Shown: positions 1 to 7,552 of the stretch, piece after piece
Position numbering within the stretch: position 1 is the first letter of the stretch
How the letters are laid out: each line of letters starts with the position of its first letter
Assembly: GCF_014268885.2 (NCBI RefSeq)
Contig: NZ_CP077095.1
Span: 248,001-312,000 of the forward strand
Source: Pseudomonas xantholysinigenes
GTDB taxonomy: Bacteria; Pseudomonadota; Gammaproteobacteria; Pseudomonadales; Pseudomonadaceae
DNA length: 64,000 nt
Reading direction: 5' to 3'
Notes under the pieces: model-generated
What the model was told of the DNA's origin: nothing
Database searches by the model: none
Seen by the model: only the letters and a program-made list of their open reading frames with translations
Program-made: the position numbers and the translations under genes

Positions 1-199
1 ACTGCACCACCGAGCCCAGGTGAGCGGTAAAGCGCACCCAGGGCTGGCCATCGCGCTCGAACGGCTCGACCTCGGTGGCATGCAGGCTGGAGGTGCTGGC
101 GCCAGTGTCGATCTTGGCGCGCAGGCCGGCGACGCCGAGGTCGGGCAGGGCGACCCACTCGCGCAGGCCGATCACAGTCAGGTGGTCAAATGTCTTCAC
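1..199 (-). CDS. rimB: RimB-type retropepsin-like zinc/aspartic protease, 5' part only
   Basis: This is the N-terminal part of a minus-strand gene that runs off the left edge of the window. The predicted protein begins V(M)[20 protein letters not shown] and contains the retropepsin-like active-site motif [12 protein letters not shown], typical of the family annotated as ATP-dependent zinc protease and called RimB in pseudomonads, where it is encoded beside rimK, a ribosomal protein S6 modifying ligase. The GTG at 199 is chosen because the following residues match the family's usual beginning. It is divergent from hslR with about 109 bp between the starts. About 66 residues are visible. The family call is firm; the rimK linkage is inferred because rimK lies outside the window. 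Confidence 0.82.
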   Translation of the reverse strand, partial: MKTFDHLTVIGLREWVALPDLGVAGLRAKIDTGASTSSLHATEVEPFERDGQPWVRFTAHLGSVVQ

Positions 200-308
200 G
201 AAGCGGGCCCTGCGAATAAGGTGGTGAACTGTAATGACGGCACGGACTTTTTGCATCCGTCAGTCACGGTAGTACAGTTCCGTGAACGACAGTATTCGAG
301 GAAAAACC

Positions 309-710
309 ATGGCACAAAAGCCTGAGGACGACGACAAGGTCCGTTTGGACAAATGGCTGTGGGCGGCGCGCTTCTACAAGACCCGGGCCTTGGCCAAGGC
401 GGCCATCGAAAGCGGCAAGGTGCACTGTCGGGGCGAGCGCTGCAAGCCGGGCAAGGAACCACGGGTGGGCGACGAGTTCGTGCTGCGCACCGGCTTCGAC
501 GAGCGTACCGTGGTGGTGAAGGCGTTGGCGGTGGTGCGGCGCGGGGCGCCGGAGGCACAGACGTTGTACGAGGAAACCGCCGAGAGCGTGAAACGTCGTG
601 AGCAGGCCGCCGAACTGCGCAAGGCGGGAGCGGTGGGGGTGAGCACCGACGGGCGGCCGACCAAGAAGCAGCGGCGGCAGATTCACCAGCTGCATGGCAG
701 TTTCGAATGA
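309..710 (+). CDS. hslR: Heat shock protein 15, ribosome-associated RNA-binding protein HslR
   Basis: Predicted 133-residue protein with an S4 RNA-binding domain at its N-terminus (VRLDKWLWAARFYKTRALA, about residues 10-28) and a basic C-terminus (RPTKKQRRQIHQLHG). Hsp15 binds free 50S subunits that carry a nascent chain and helps recycle aborted translation complexes. The ATG at 309 is preceded by a purine-rich AGGAAA site and gives the family's usual length; an upstream in-frame start at 282 has no good ribosome site. It lies divergently from rimB and near hslO, another heat-shock factor, as in other pseudomonads. Confidence 0.95.
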   Translation: MAQKPEDDDKVRLDKWLWAARFYKTRALAKAAIESGKVHCRGERCKPGKEPRVGDEFVLRTGFDERTVVVKALAVVRRGAPEAQTLYEETAESVKRREQAAELRKAGAVGVSTDGRPTKKQRRQIHQLHGSFE

Positions 711-725
711 TCCTTGCCTGAGCAC

Positions 726-752
726 GCAGGAGCCAGCAAGGCTGGCTCCTGC
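726..752. terminator. 12-bp perfect hairpin between convergent hslR and PAP2 genes
   Basis: A 12-base arm (GCAGGAGCCAGC) and its exact complement flank a 3-base loop in the 53-bp gap between two convergent genes. There is no run of T on either strand, so it may be a bidirectional transcript 3' end or a short REP-related palindrome rather than a classical Rho-independent terminator. Confidence 0.5.
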
Positions 753-763
753 AGGGCTTGCAA

Positions 764-1564
764 TCAGGCGGTGCGAATGACGCTCATGCGCCCGACCAGC
801 GGCAGCTTGCCCAGCAGCCTGAACAGCGGTGCCGTCCAGCGCACCAGCGCCGCGCTGCCTTTGGCGGCCAACGGTGTGTAGCAGCTCCAGCCCAGCGCCA
901 GCACGGCCATCAGCAGGCCACCGATATAATCGTCCTGGCCCCAGTGGGCGCCTGCCACCAGGCGCGGCAGCATGAACAGCAGCGCTAGCGCCCAGATCAC
1001 CAGGTGTTGCATCAGGCGGCGGCTGAACAGGCTCATGAACAGCGCCCAGATCAGCAGCACCGACGCGTGGTCACCCGGGAAACTCTGGCTCGAACGGTCC
1101 TTGAGCTCCCATTTCTTTTCCACGTCCGGGTAGTAGTCGCTCAGGTGCACGGCGTTGTCGAACGTCATCGATGGGCTATTGTGTTGCCAACCCATTGCAC
1201 TGACCCACTTGGAAAACAGCGCGCGAATCACCACTAACAGGAGCAGGGTCACCAGGAAGCCGAAAAATGCCTGGCGCACCTGCACGGCCTTGAACACCCA
1301 GTCGCCGCGAATCAGCAGCGACAACATGATCAGCCCGACCAGGATGTCGAATGGACGCAGGCTGCCGACGGCCCAGATGGTACGCCAGACTACGTTGTCG
1401 GCCAGCGGGGCGTTGAGGCTGTGGAACAGCCATTCGTCGAAAGTCAGGCACAGGATCTGGCCAACGGGCCATAACCAGAAACACAGTAGAGCGATGGGCA
1501 GCAGCGTGCAGGCTGCCAAGGGTCCCCAGGACCACCTCGCTTGGAACAGTGGTCGATTGTCCAT
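764..1564 (-). CDS. PAP2-family membrane phosphatase/phosphotransferase
   Basis: Predicted 266-residue integral membrane protein with about five to six hydrophobic segments. The three PAP2 acid-phosphatase motifs are recognisable: KDRSSQSF (motif 1), FPGDHAS (motif 2, a variant of PSGH) and PRLVAGAHWGQDD (motif 3 with the catalytic histidine). Family members dephosphorylate lipid phosphates such as undecaprenyl pyrophosphate or lipid A, or transfer the phosphate. Which substrate applies cannot be told from sequence. It is divergent from hslO, and the same arrangement occurs in other Pseudomonas genomes. LpxT-like activity is possible but not shown. Confidence 0.85.
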   Translation of the reverse strand: MDNRPLFQARWSWGPLAACTLLPIALLCFWLWPVGQILCLTFDEWLFHSLNAPLADNVVWRTIWAVGSLRPFDILVGLIMLSLLIRGDWVFKAVQVRQAFFGFLVTLLLLVVIRALFSKWVSAMGWQHNSPSMTFDNAVHLSDYYPDVEKKWELKDRSSQSFPGDHASVLLIWALFMSLFSRRLMQHLVIWALALLFMLPRLVAGAHWGQDDYIGGLLMAVLALGWSCYTPLAAKGSAALVRWTAPLFRLLGKLPLVGRMSVIRTA

Positions 1565-1673
1565 AAGATACCTCGATCTCCTAACGTGAAATGAGCGCCC
1601 AGCGAGCGCTCAGCGACGGACGTTTTAGTCCCGGATAATCATTTTGTCATCATTTTCAGATAGCCAGACAGCC

Positions 1674-2576
1674 ATGAGCGACTTGCCAGATACCGATTTC
1701 ACACAACGTTTCATCTTCGACGACCGCGATGTGCGCGGTGAAATGGTCGCGTTGGAACGCAGCTATGCCGAGGTGCTGGCCAAGCACGCCTACCCGCAGC
1801 CGGTGCAGCAACTGCTGGGCGAACTGATGGCCGCCGCCGCGCTGTTGGTCGGCACCCTGAAGTTCGACGGCTTGCTGGTGCTCCAGGCGCAATCCCAGGG
1901 GCCGGTGCCGCTGCTGGCCATCGAGTACACCAGCGAGCACGACATCCGTGGCCTGGCGCGCTACGAGGCCGAGCAGATCGGGGCTGACGCCACCCTTGCC
2001 GATCTGATGCCGGGCGGTCACCTGGTGTTGACCATCATTCCGGTCAACGGCCAGCGCTACCAGGGCACGGTCGAGCTGGACGGCAAGGACCTGTCGGAGT
2101 GCTTCACCAACTACTTCGTCATGTCGCAGCAGATCAACACCTGCATCTCCCTGGCGGCCGATGGCGTGCGCGCCCGCGGTCTGCTGGTGCAGCAGCTGCC
2201 GGCCGAGATCCACAAGGATAGCGAAGAGCGTGAGGAAAGCTGGGCCCACGTGAAGGCCTTGGCCAACACCGTGAAAGTCGAGGAGCTGCTGGGCCTGGAC
2301 AACGAAACCGTGCTGCACCGCCTGTACCACGAGGACGCCGTGCGCCTGTTCGACATCCAGCCACTGCGCTTCAAGTGCAGTTGCTCGCGCGAGCGCTCCG
2401 GCAATGCCCTGGTCAGCCTCGGCGAGGCCGACGCCAAGGCGTTGGTGGCCGAGTGTGGCGGCACTGTCGAGATCGATTGCCAGTTCTGCAACGAGCGTTA
2501 TCTGTTCGATGCCACCGATGTCGCGCAATTGTTTGCTGGCGGTGGTACCGAGGCGCCCTCAGAAACTCAGCACTGA
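1674..2576 (+). CDS. hslO: Redox-regulated molecular chaperone Hsp33
   Basis: Predicted 300-residue cytoplasmic chaperone. The zinc-binding C-terminal cysteine set is complete: C235 and C237 (CSC) and C269 and C272 (CQFC). Under oxidation these form disulfides, release zinc and activate holdase function. The ATG at 1674 ([13 protein letters not shown]) is chosen over the upstream in-frame codon at 1644 because it matches family length. It sits upstream of pckA on the same strand, with 179 bp between them holding a separate promoter. Confidence 0.96.
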   Translation: MSDLPDTDFTQRFIFDDRDVRGEMVALERSYAEVLAKHAYPQPVQQLLGELMAAAALLVGTLKFDGLLVLQAQSQGPVPLLAIEYTSEHDIRGLARYEAEQIGADATLADLMPGGHLVLTIIPVNGQRYQGTVELDGKDLSECFTNYFVMSQQINTCISLAADGVRARGLLVQQLPAEIHKDSEEREESWAHVKALANTVKVEELLGLDNETVLHRLYHEDAVRLFDIQPLRFKCSCSRERSGNALVSLGEADAKALVAECGGTVEIDCQFCNERYLFDATDVAQLFAGGGTEAPSETQH

Positions 2577-2641
2577 AACGCTTCACTACAGGACAATCTC
2601 CTGTCGAATTGCGCAAAAGCGCAGTTCTGACAGGAGGGGCC

Positions 2642-2669
2642 TACTTTTTTTGGGCTTTTCTGGCATAAT
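2642..2669 (+). promoter_or_regulatory. Putative sigma-70 promoter with extended -10 for pckA
   Basis: The hexamer CATAAT at 2664-2669 is preceded by TGG, giving an extended -10 element, with a weak TACTTT -35-like hexamer 16 bases upstream. It lies about 87 bp before the pckA start. Confidence 0.45.
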
Positions 2670-2686
2670 CCGGCCACTTTTTTCGC

Positions 2687-2713
2687 TGTAGTAGTTTTTT
2701 CAAGACGACTACA
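2687..2713 (+). promoter_or_regulatory. Near-perfect inverted repeat in the pckA leader
   Basis: TGTAGTAGT at 2687-2695 pairs with ACGACTACA at 2705-2713 (8 of 9 bases) across a T-rich loop. It lies downstream of the putative promoter and about 42 bp before the pckA start, so it could be an operator or a leader hairpin. No regulator is identified. Confidence 0.35.
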
Positions 2714-2755
2714 AAACGTTTGGAGCACTCGGCCTCGGGCCGGATGGGGTATCTC

Positions 2756-4297
2756 ATGACGCAAGCCAACAACACCGTGTACACCGACCTGAGCGTCGAT
2801 GACCTGGTAAAAGAAGCGCTGCAACGCGGTGAAGGTGTGCTGGCCGATACCGGCGCACTGGTGGTGGAAACCGGTCACCGCACCGGTCGTTCGCCGGCTG
2901 ACCGTTTCATCGTCGAAGAGCCGTCCACCCAGGACCAGATTGGCTGGGGCCCGATCAACCGCAAGTTCCCGGCCGACAAGTTCGATGCCCTGTGGGACCG
3001 CGTCGAGGCGTTCAACAACGCCCAGGATCACTTCGTTTCCTACGTTCACGTAGGCGCCGCGGCCGAGCACTACCTGCCGGTCAAGATGACCACCCAGACT
3101 GCCTGGCAGAACCTGTTCGGTCGTTGCCTGTTCATCAACCCTGAGCAGTACAACCCGGCTGGCCGTGGTGAGTGGCAGATCCTCAACGTCGCCAACTTCG
3201 AGTGCGTGCCTGAGCGTGATGGCACCAACTCCGACGGCTGCGTGATCATCAACTTCGCCCAGAAGAAGGTGCTGATCGCCGGCATGCGTTACGCCGGTGA
3301 AATGAAGAAAGCCATGTTCTCGGTGCAGAACTTCCTGCTGCCGGCCGCCGACGTGCTGCCGATGCACTGCGCCGCCAACATCGGCGAAGAGGGCGATGTG
3401 ACCCTGTTCTTCGGTCTGTCCGGCACCGGCAAGACCACCCTGTCGGCCGACGAAAGCCGTTACCTGATCGGTGACGACGAGCACGGCTGGGGCGAGGGCG
3501 TGGTGTTCAACATCGAAGGCGGTTGCTATGCCAAGTGCATCGACCTGTCCGAGAAGAACGAGCCGGTCATCTGGAAAGCCATCAAGCACGGCGCGGTGTT
3601 GGAAAACGTCGTGATCGACGCCAACAAGCACGCCGACTACGCCGACGTGAGCCTGACCCAGAACAGCCGTGCGGCCTACCCGCTGGAGCACGTTGAGAAG
3701 GTCTCGGCAGAGAACCTGGGCGGTGAGCCGAACGCGGTCATCTTCCTGACCTGCGACCTGACTGGCGTTCTGCCTCCGGTGTCGATCCTGAACAACGAGC
3801 AGGCGGCCTACCACTTCCTGTCCGGCTACACCGCGCTGGTCGGTTCCACCGAAATGGGTTCGGGCGGCGGCATCAAGTCGACCTTCTCCACCTGCTTCGG
3901 CGCACCGTTCTTCCCGCGCCCGGCTGGCGTCTACGCCGAGCTGCTGATCAAGCGCATCAAGGCGTTCGGCTCCAAGGTCTACCTGGTCAACACCGGCTGG
4001 ACCGGCGGTGGCTACGGCGTGGGCAAGCGCTTCAGCATCCCGACCACCCGCGGCGTGATCGCGGCCATTCAGAGCGGCGCGCTGGTCGGTGCCGAGACCG
4101 AGCACCTGGACATCATCAACCTGGACGTGCCGAAGGCTGTTCCAGGCGTTGAGACCGAACTGCTCAACCCGCGCAACACCTGGGCTGACCAGGCTGCCTA
4201 CGACGAAGCCGCCAAGGGCCTGGCCGGCCTGTTCATCGAGAACTTCAAGAAGTTCGACGTTTCCGATGCCATCAAGGCTGCCGGTCCGCAGCTGTAA
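2756..4297 (+). CDS. pckA: Phosphoenolpyruvate carboxykinase (ATP)
   Basis: Predicted 513-residue cytosolic enzyme that converts oxaloacetate and ATP to phosphoenolpyruvate, CO2 and ADP, the gateway of gluconeogenesis. Visible signatures include the N-terminal [18 protein letters not shown] substrate-binding segment, the P-loop [11 protein letters not shown] at about residues 220-230, and the metal/adenine-binding stretches that follow (GDDEHGWG). The ATG at 2756 follows a GGGG-type ribosome site and gives the family's usual start ([13 protein letters not shown]). It is followed by a strong terminator, so it is probably monocistronic. No truncation or missing catalytic residue was seen. Confidence 0.97.
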   Translation: MTQANNTVYTDLSVDDLVKEALQRGEGVLADTGALVVETGHRTGRSPADRFIVEEPSTQDQIGWGPINRKFPADKFDALWDRVEAFNNAQDHFVSYVHVGAAAEHYLPVKMTTQTAWQNLFGRCLFINPEQYNPAGRGEWQILNVANFECVPERDGTNSDGCVIINFAQKKVLIAGMRYAGEMKKAMFSVQNFLLPAADVLPMHCAANIGEEGDVTLFFGLSGTGKTTLSADESRYLIGDDEHGWGEGVVFNIEGGCYAKCIDLSEKNEPVIWKAIKHGAVLENVVIDANKHADYADVSLTQNSRAAYPLEHVEKVSAENLGGEPNAVIFLTCDLTGVLPPVSILNNEQAAYHFLSGYTALVGSTEMGSGGGIKSTFSTCFGAPFFPRPAGVYAELLIKRIKAFGSKVYLVNTGWTGGGYGVGKRFSIPTTRGVIAAIQSGALVGAETEHLDIINLDVPKAVPGVETELLNPRNTWADQAAYDEAAKGLAGLFIENFKKFDVSDAIKAAGPQL

Positions 4298-4313
4298 GCC
4301 TGCCGTCGACCTG

Positions 4314-4341
4314 AAAAGCCGCCCCTCGGGGCGGCTTTTTC
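4314..4341 (+). terminator. Rho-independent terminator of pckA
   Basis: AGCCGCCCC and GGGGCGGCT form a GC-rich stem with a very short loop, followed by TTTTT. It lies 17 bp after the pckA stop codon. Confidence 0.92.
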
Positions 4342-4476
4342 GTTCTCAGGAATCACCGCAGCCCTGTAGGCGCCAGCTTTGCTGGCGAACCAGGCATCGC
4401 CGTGCGAGGCGATAGGCGATCCCGGCAGGGTGTGGGATGCTTCGCTTACAGCGAAAGACAGCCAAGGATGCCCTTC

Positions 4477-4911
4477 ATGACCGAATCCCCGCAACGCGCC
4501 GCCTTCTCTCACTTCCACCCCATCCTCACCCGCCCCCAGGACAACGACCTCAACGGCCACCTCGCCGGCTCCACCGTGCATGGCTTCTTCGAGACCGCCA
4601 TCCAGGCATTCCTGGTAGAGCAGGCCGAACTGGACCTGCGCGATGGCGAACTGGCCGGCTTCGTGGTCAGCTCGGCAGCAGATTTCTTCGCCCTGCCGGG
4701 GTTTCCCGACGTGCTCGAGGTCGGCCTGGGCGTCACTCGCCTGGCCGGAAGCACGGTGGAGTTCCGCCTGGCGCTGTTCCGTCCGGGTGAAGCCGAGGCT
4801 TGCGCGGCGGGCACCGTGGTCCAGGTCTTCGTCGAGCGGGCTTCAGGGCGACCGGCGGCGTTCCCCGAGGCTCTGCAGTTGATCCTCGCCGGGCTGTCGC
4901 TCAATCGTTGA
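4477..4911 (+). CDS. Hotdog-fold acyl-CoA thioesterase (4HBT/YbgC type)
   Basis: Predicted 144-residue protein. The segment HPILTRPQDNDLNGHLAGSTVHGFFETA corresponds to the 4-hydroxybenzoyl-CoA thioesterase pattern in which an aspartate-x-x-x-H motif lies in the hot-dog helix; here the usual D-x-N-x-H is N-D-L-N-G-H. Family members hydrolyse acyl-CoA thioesters. The ATG at 4477 is preceded at proper distance by AAGGATG. Its 3' end overlaps the convergent regulator gene by 11 bp. Substrate is unknown. Confidence 0.8.
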   Translation: MTESPQRAAFSHFHPILTRPQDNDLNGHLAGSTVHGFFETAIQAFLVEQAELDLRDGELAGFVVSSAADFFALPGFPDVLEVGLGVTRLAGSTVEFRLALFRPGEAEACAAGTVVQVFVERASGRPAAFPEALQLILAGLSLNR

Positions 4912-5557
4912 GACGGATGATCCCTTCGCGCACGGCGAACAGTACCAGCCCGGGTACATCGTGGATCTGCAGGCGGTGCATGATCTGCGAGCGATGCGCC
5001 TCGACGGTCTTGATGCTCAGGCCTAGGCCATCGGCGATGGAGCGGGTGGTCTCGCCGCGGGCGATCAGGCGCAGGATCTCCAGCTGGCGGGTGGTCAGCG
5101 GCTGAGCCGGGGCCTGCGTGCCGCCGCGCTTGCGGTTGTGCCTGAGGGCTTGGCCGATGACCATTGGCAGTACCGCCGAAGACAGGTACTGGCCGCCGCC
5201 GCGCAGGGTCTGCAGCGCTTGTTCGAGCTCGGCCACCGAGGCGTTCTTCAAGAGAAAACCGTGGGCGCCCAGTTGCAGGCAGTTCATCACGTGGTCGAGC
5301 TCCGAACGCGCCGAGAACATCAGCACCCGGCTGGCGGGCGCGCGGATGAAGAGCTCCTGCAGGGCCTGCTGACTGTCCAGTTCGCCGCTCATGTCGAGGA
5401 TCACGATATCGGGCTTGAGCTTTTCGGCCAGGCTGACGGCCGTCATGGCATCGCCGGTGTCGCCCACCACCACGAAGTCTTTCTTCTGTTCGAGCAAGGC
5501 GCGCAAGCCTGCGCGGAAAAGGGGCGATGGGTCGGCAAGGAGAATTCGGCAAGGCAT
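4901..5557 (-). CDS. NarL/FixJ-type response regulator
   Basis: Predicted 218-residue regulator with an N-terminal receiver domain (about residues 1-120) and a C-terminal LuxR-type helix-turn-helix (LTTRQLEILRLIARGETTRSIA to KTVEAHRSQIMHRL, about 150-212). D55 in VILDMS is the probable phosphoacceptor and the lysine of FLLKN is present. The acidic pocket has a single aspartate (LLADPSP) instead of the usual pair, which could weaken phosphorylation. The start at 5557 (MPCRILLADPS) fits the domain boundary. It lies downstream of the CheR-like gene on the same strand, 118 bp away. No partner kinase is nearby. Confidence 0.85.
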   Translation of the reverse strand: MPCRILLADPSPLFRAGLRALLEQKKDFVVVGDTGDAMTAVSLAEKLKPDIVILDMSGELDSQQALQELFIRAPASRVLMFSARSELDHVMNCLQLGAHGFLLKNASVAELEQALQTLRGGGQYLSSAVLPMVIGQALRHNRKRGGTQAPAQPLTTRQLEILRLIARGETTRSIADGLGLSIKTVEAHRSQIMHRLQIHDVPGLVLFAVREGIIRLND

Positions 5558-5675
5558 GGATAAAGGCCTGTTTCGCAAAGGAAGGGGGGCGGCAGGCTGG
5601 CTCGATCCCAAAGCGCACTGCCACGCGGGTGCGCGATCAGTCCTTGTCTGCCGGTAGGCGCGGCAGTGCCTGTGA

Positions 5676-6485
5676 TCATAGGCGCTCGAACACCGATGGC
5701 AGCAGTGGCCGCAGCGGCAGCTGCAACCCGTGGATGCTCTCGCTGTGGCTGATGATCAGCAGACCGCCCGGGCGCAGGTGCGCCAGCAGACGGGGAAGCA
5801 GCCTAGCCTTGTAGGACGGTGCCAGGCTGGCCAGAAGGTTGCGCAACAGGATGACGTCGAAACTGCCAAGGTGATCGGGCAGGGGCTGGATCAGGTTGAT
5901 CGCTTCGAAGCGCATGTGCTCGCGCAGGTGCGGGGCGATACGCAGGTGCCCAGTGGTGGCGTCGGTGCCGTACTGGCAGTGCCGGGCCAGCCAGCCTTCC
6001 GGGAAGTAGCGGGCCTGGGCGACGTCGTAGAGGCCGGTGCCGGCGCGCTCCAGCAGTTGCGGGTCGAAATCGCTGGCCAGTACCTGCCAGTCCGGATGCC
6101 GAGCACTTTCGGCGGCGACCATGGCCAGGCTCCAGGCTTCCTCGCCGCTCGCGCAGGCGGCGCTCCACAGGCGCGCTGGGTGCTCGAGCCCGGCCAGCCA
6201 GCGGGTGAGGCATTCGAAGTGACGATGTTCGCGAAAGAAGTAGCTGTCGCGGGCAACCAGCAAACGCAGCAGATGCTCCAGCTCAGCCACGCCGTCCGAG
6301 CTTTCGAGTAGTGCCAGGTACTGTTCGAAATGGCTCAGCCGCAGGGCTTTGAGACGCTTGTGCAGGCGGCTGGCGACTACCATGCGGCGATCGTCGGCCA
6401 ACAGCGCGCCGGTGGCTTGCACGACCCGTTGGCGAATCTGCGCGAATGCGCTTTCGCTGAGCAGGGGCGGGCGGCGGCCGGGCAT
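5676..6485 (-). CDS. CheR-family protein-glutamate O-methyltransferase-like protein
   Basis: Predicted 269-residue protein with the CheR layout: an all-alpha N-terminal part, the substrate loop DSYFFREHRHF, the SAM-binding region ACASGEEAWSLAM (canonical form ACSTGEEPYS), LASDFDPQLLERA and the FDVILLRNLL motif. Canonical CheR proteins methylate chemoreceptor glutamates. Here the RNVLIYF motif is degenerate and no chemoreceptor, cheB or cheA gene is adjacent, so it may methylate something else or have a regulatory role with the neighbouring NarL-type regulator. Confidence 0.8.
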   Translation of the reverse strand: MPGRRPPLLSESAFAQIRQRVVQATGALLADDRRMVVASRLHKRLKALRLSHFEQYLALLESSDGVAELEHLLRLLVARDSYFFREHRHFECLTRWLAGLEHPARLWSAACASGEEAWSLAMVAAESARHPDWQVLASDFDPQLLERAGTGLYDVAQARYFPEGWLARHCQYGTDATTGHLRIAPHLREHMRFEAINLIQPLPDHLGSFDVILLRNLLASLAPSYKARLLPRLLAHLRPGGLLIISHSESIHGLQLPLRPLLPSVFERL

Positions 6486-6640
6486 CCTTCAGGTGTCCCT
6501 GGCCTGGGCCGAACAGATAGGATCAGTGCCGATCACGCGCATTCCCTGCGTCCTGTACATGGTGTGGAGAGCGGATGATAACTAGTGGCTACTAGCCTCC
6601 ATATCGGGGCAGCCCTTAATCCGCTGGCGCAGACACGAAC

Positions 6641-6672
6641 GAAAAGGCCCCGCCGGTGAGGGCAGGGCCTTA
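6641..6672 (-). terminator. Rho-independent terminator of the glycine-zipper gene
   Basis: Read on the minus strand, AGGCCC and GGGCCT form a stem around a GC-rich interior and are followed by TTTT. It lies about 25 bp after the stop codon of the minus-strand gene. Confidence 0.75.
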
Positions 6673-6695
6673 GGCGTCAGGCGCAAGCCTGGCGA

Positions 6696-7172
6696 TCAGT
6701 CGCGCCAGTGGCGCTTGTGCTTGCGGTGGCCGTAGTGGTGGCCACGGTCGTGGTAGCGGCGGTCGTCGTAGTCACGACGGTAGCGGCGCTCGTGGCGCTC
6801 GTCTTCGTCGGCCTTGTTGCCCATGTAGTTACCCAGTGCGCCACCGGCGCCACCGCCAGCGGCCGCACCGATGTAGCTACCGGTGGTGCCGCCCATGGAG
6901 CGACCGACCACGTTGCCGCCGGCTGCGCCCAGCGCGCCACCGATGGCCGCTTCGCCACGCTGGCGTTTGTCGGCACCCAGGGCACCGCCGGCCGCGCCGC
7001 CCAGACCGGCACCAATGGCGCCGCCGGTGCTACCGCCGATGGAGTTGCCCACCACGGAGCCCAGTACCCCACCCAATGCGCCGCCAATGCCGGCCTCGGT
7101 GGTGCCGCCTGCCATGGCAACGCCGCTGAGCAAGCTGAAAGACAACAACAGAATCGAGGAGTACTTCTTCAT
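6696..7172 (-). CDS. Glycine-zipper envelope protein with His/Arg-rich tail
   Basis: Predicted 158-residue protein. Residues 1-21 (MKKYSSILLLSFSLLSGVAMA) are a clean Sec signal peptide. Residues about 22-105 are a glycine-zipper region with repeated GGALGG, GAGLGGAAGG and GGTTGS motifs that can insert in or coat membranes. The last about 40 residues are rich in Arg, His, Asp and Tyr. The ATG at 7172 is chosen because it begins the signal peptide; the longer frame upstream adds nothing recognisable. It has its own terminator and no partner genes. Function is unknown; the family includes surface-antigen-like and stress-induced envelope proteins. Confidence 0.85.
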   Translation of the reverse strand: MKKYSSILLLSFSLLSGVAMAGGTTEAGIGGALGGVLGSVVGNSIGGSTGGAIGAGLGGAAGGALGADKRQRGEAAIGGALGAAGGNVVGRSMGGTTGSYIGAAAGGGAGGALGNYMGNKADEDERHERRYRRDYDDRRYHDRGHHYGHRKHKRHWRD

Positions 7173-7254
7173 CAAGAGAGCCTCAAGGGGATGACGAGGC
7201 GGAATTTGAGGCTCGGCGAGGGCGCTGGCAATGGAAATCCGACGAGTAGCACGA

Positions 7255-7364
7255 GTTGTACACAATTCTCTAACTTATTGAATTATGTATGAAACTTTCT
7301 CGGTTTTCGGCGGTCTGAGCTATTTATGACGAAGCCCTGAACCGTTACGGAACAGGGCTTTTTT
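7255..7364 (+). ncRNA. Candidate small RNA ending at an orphan terminator
   Basis: The plus strand here carries a textbook terminator at 7332-7364 but no open reading frame precedes it on that strand, since the neighbour is a divergent minus-strand gene. The AT-rich stretch from about 7255 could hold a promoter and a transcript of roughly 50-100 nt. By memory, P. aeruginosa carries an annotated small RNA (P34) between the corresponding genes, which would fit but was not checked. The 5' end is not determined. Confidence 0.4.
7332..7364 (+). terminator. Rho-independent terminator without an upstream ORF
   Basis: AAGCCCTG and CAGGGCTT form the outer stem, CCG/CGG extends it inside, and TTTTTT follows. 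On the minus strand there is no T run, so it works in the plus direction only. Confidence 0.88.
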
Positions 7365-7392
7365 GTGGGCAGTTGCTCGGAATCTGCGCTTG

Positions 7393-7515
7393 CCCCTGTA
7401 GGAGCGGCCTTGTGTCGCGAAAGGGGTGCGAAGCGCCCCCACGATTTGTGCATCAAGCAGATATCGCCGGGGCCGCTTTGCGGCCCTTTCGCGACACAAG
7501 GCCGCTCCTACAGGG
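7393..7515. repeat. Inverted pair of REP palindromes
   Basis: Two oppositely oriented copies of a roughly 33-bp pseudomonad REP unit (core TAGGAGCGGCCTTGTGTCGC) at 7393-7426 and 7483-7515 enclose about 55 bp. The arms are almost perfect complements, and the pair could form a long cruciform or hairpin downstream of the fdh gene. The same unit recurs elsewhere in the window. Confidence 0.92.
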
Positions 7516-7552
7516 ATCGCGCATAGCCCAATCTTGCGTTCTGGCACACGGC

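Noticed and set aside
7393..7515. Long inverted repeat as a structured RNA or CRISPR-like unit
   Set aside because: The arms are copies of a REP unit found at several other places in the window, without regular spacers.
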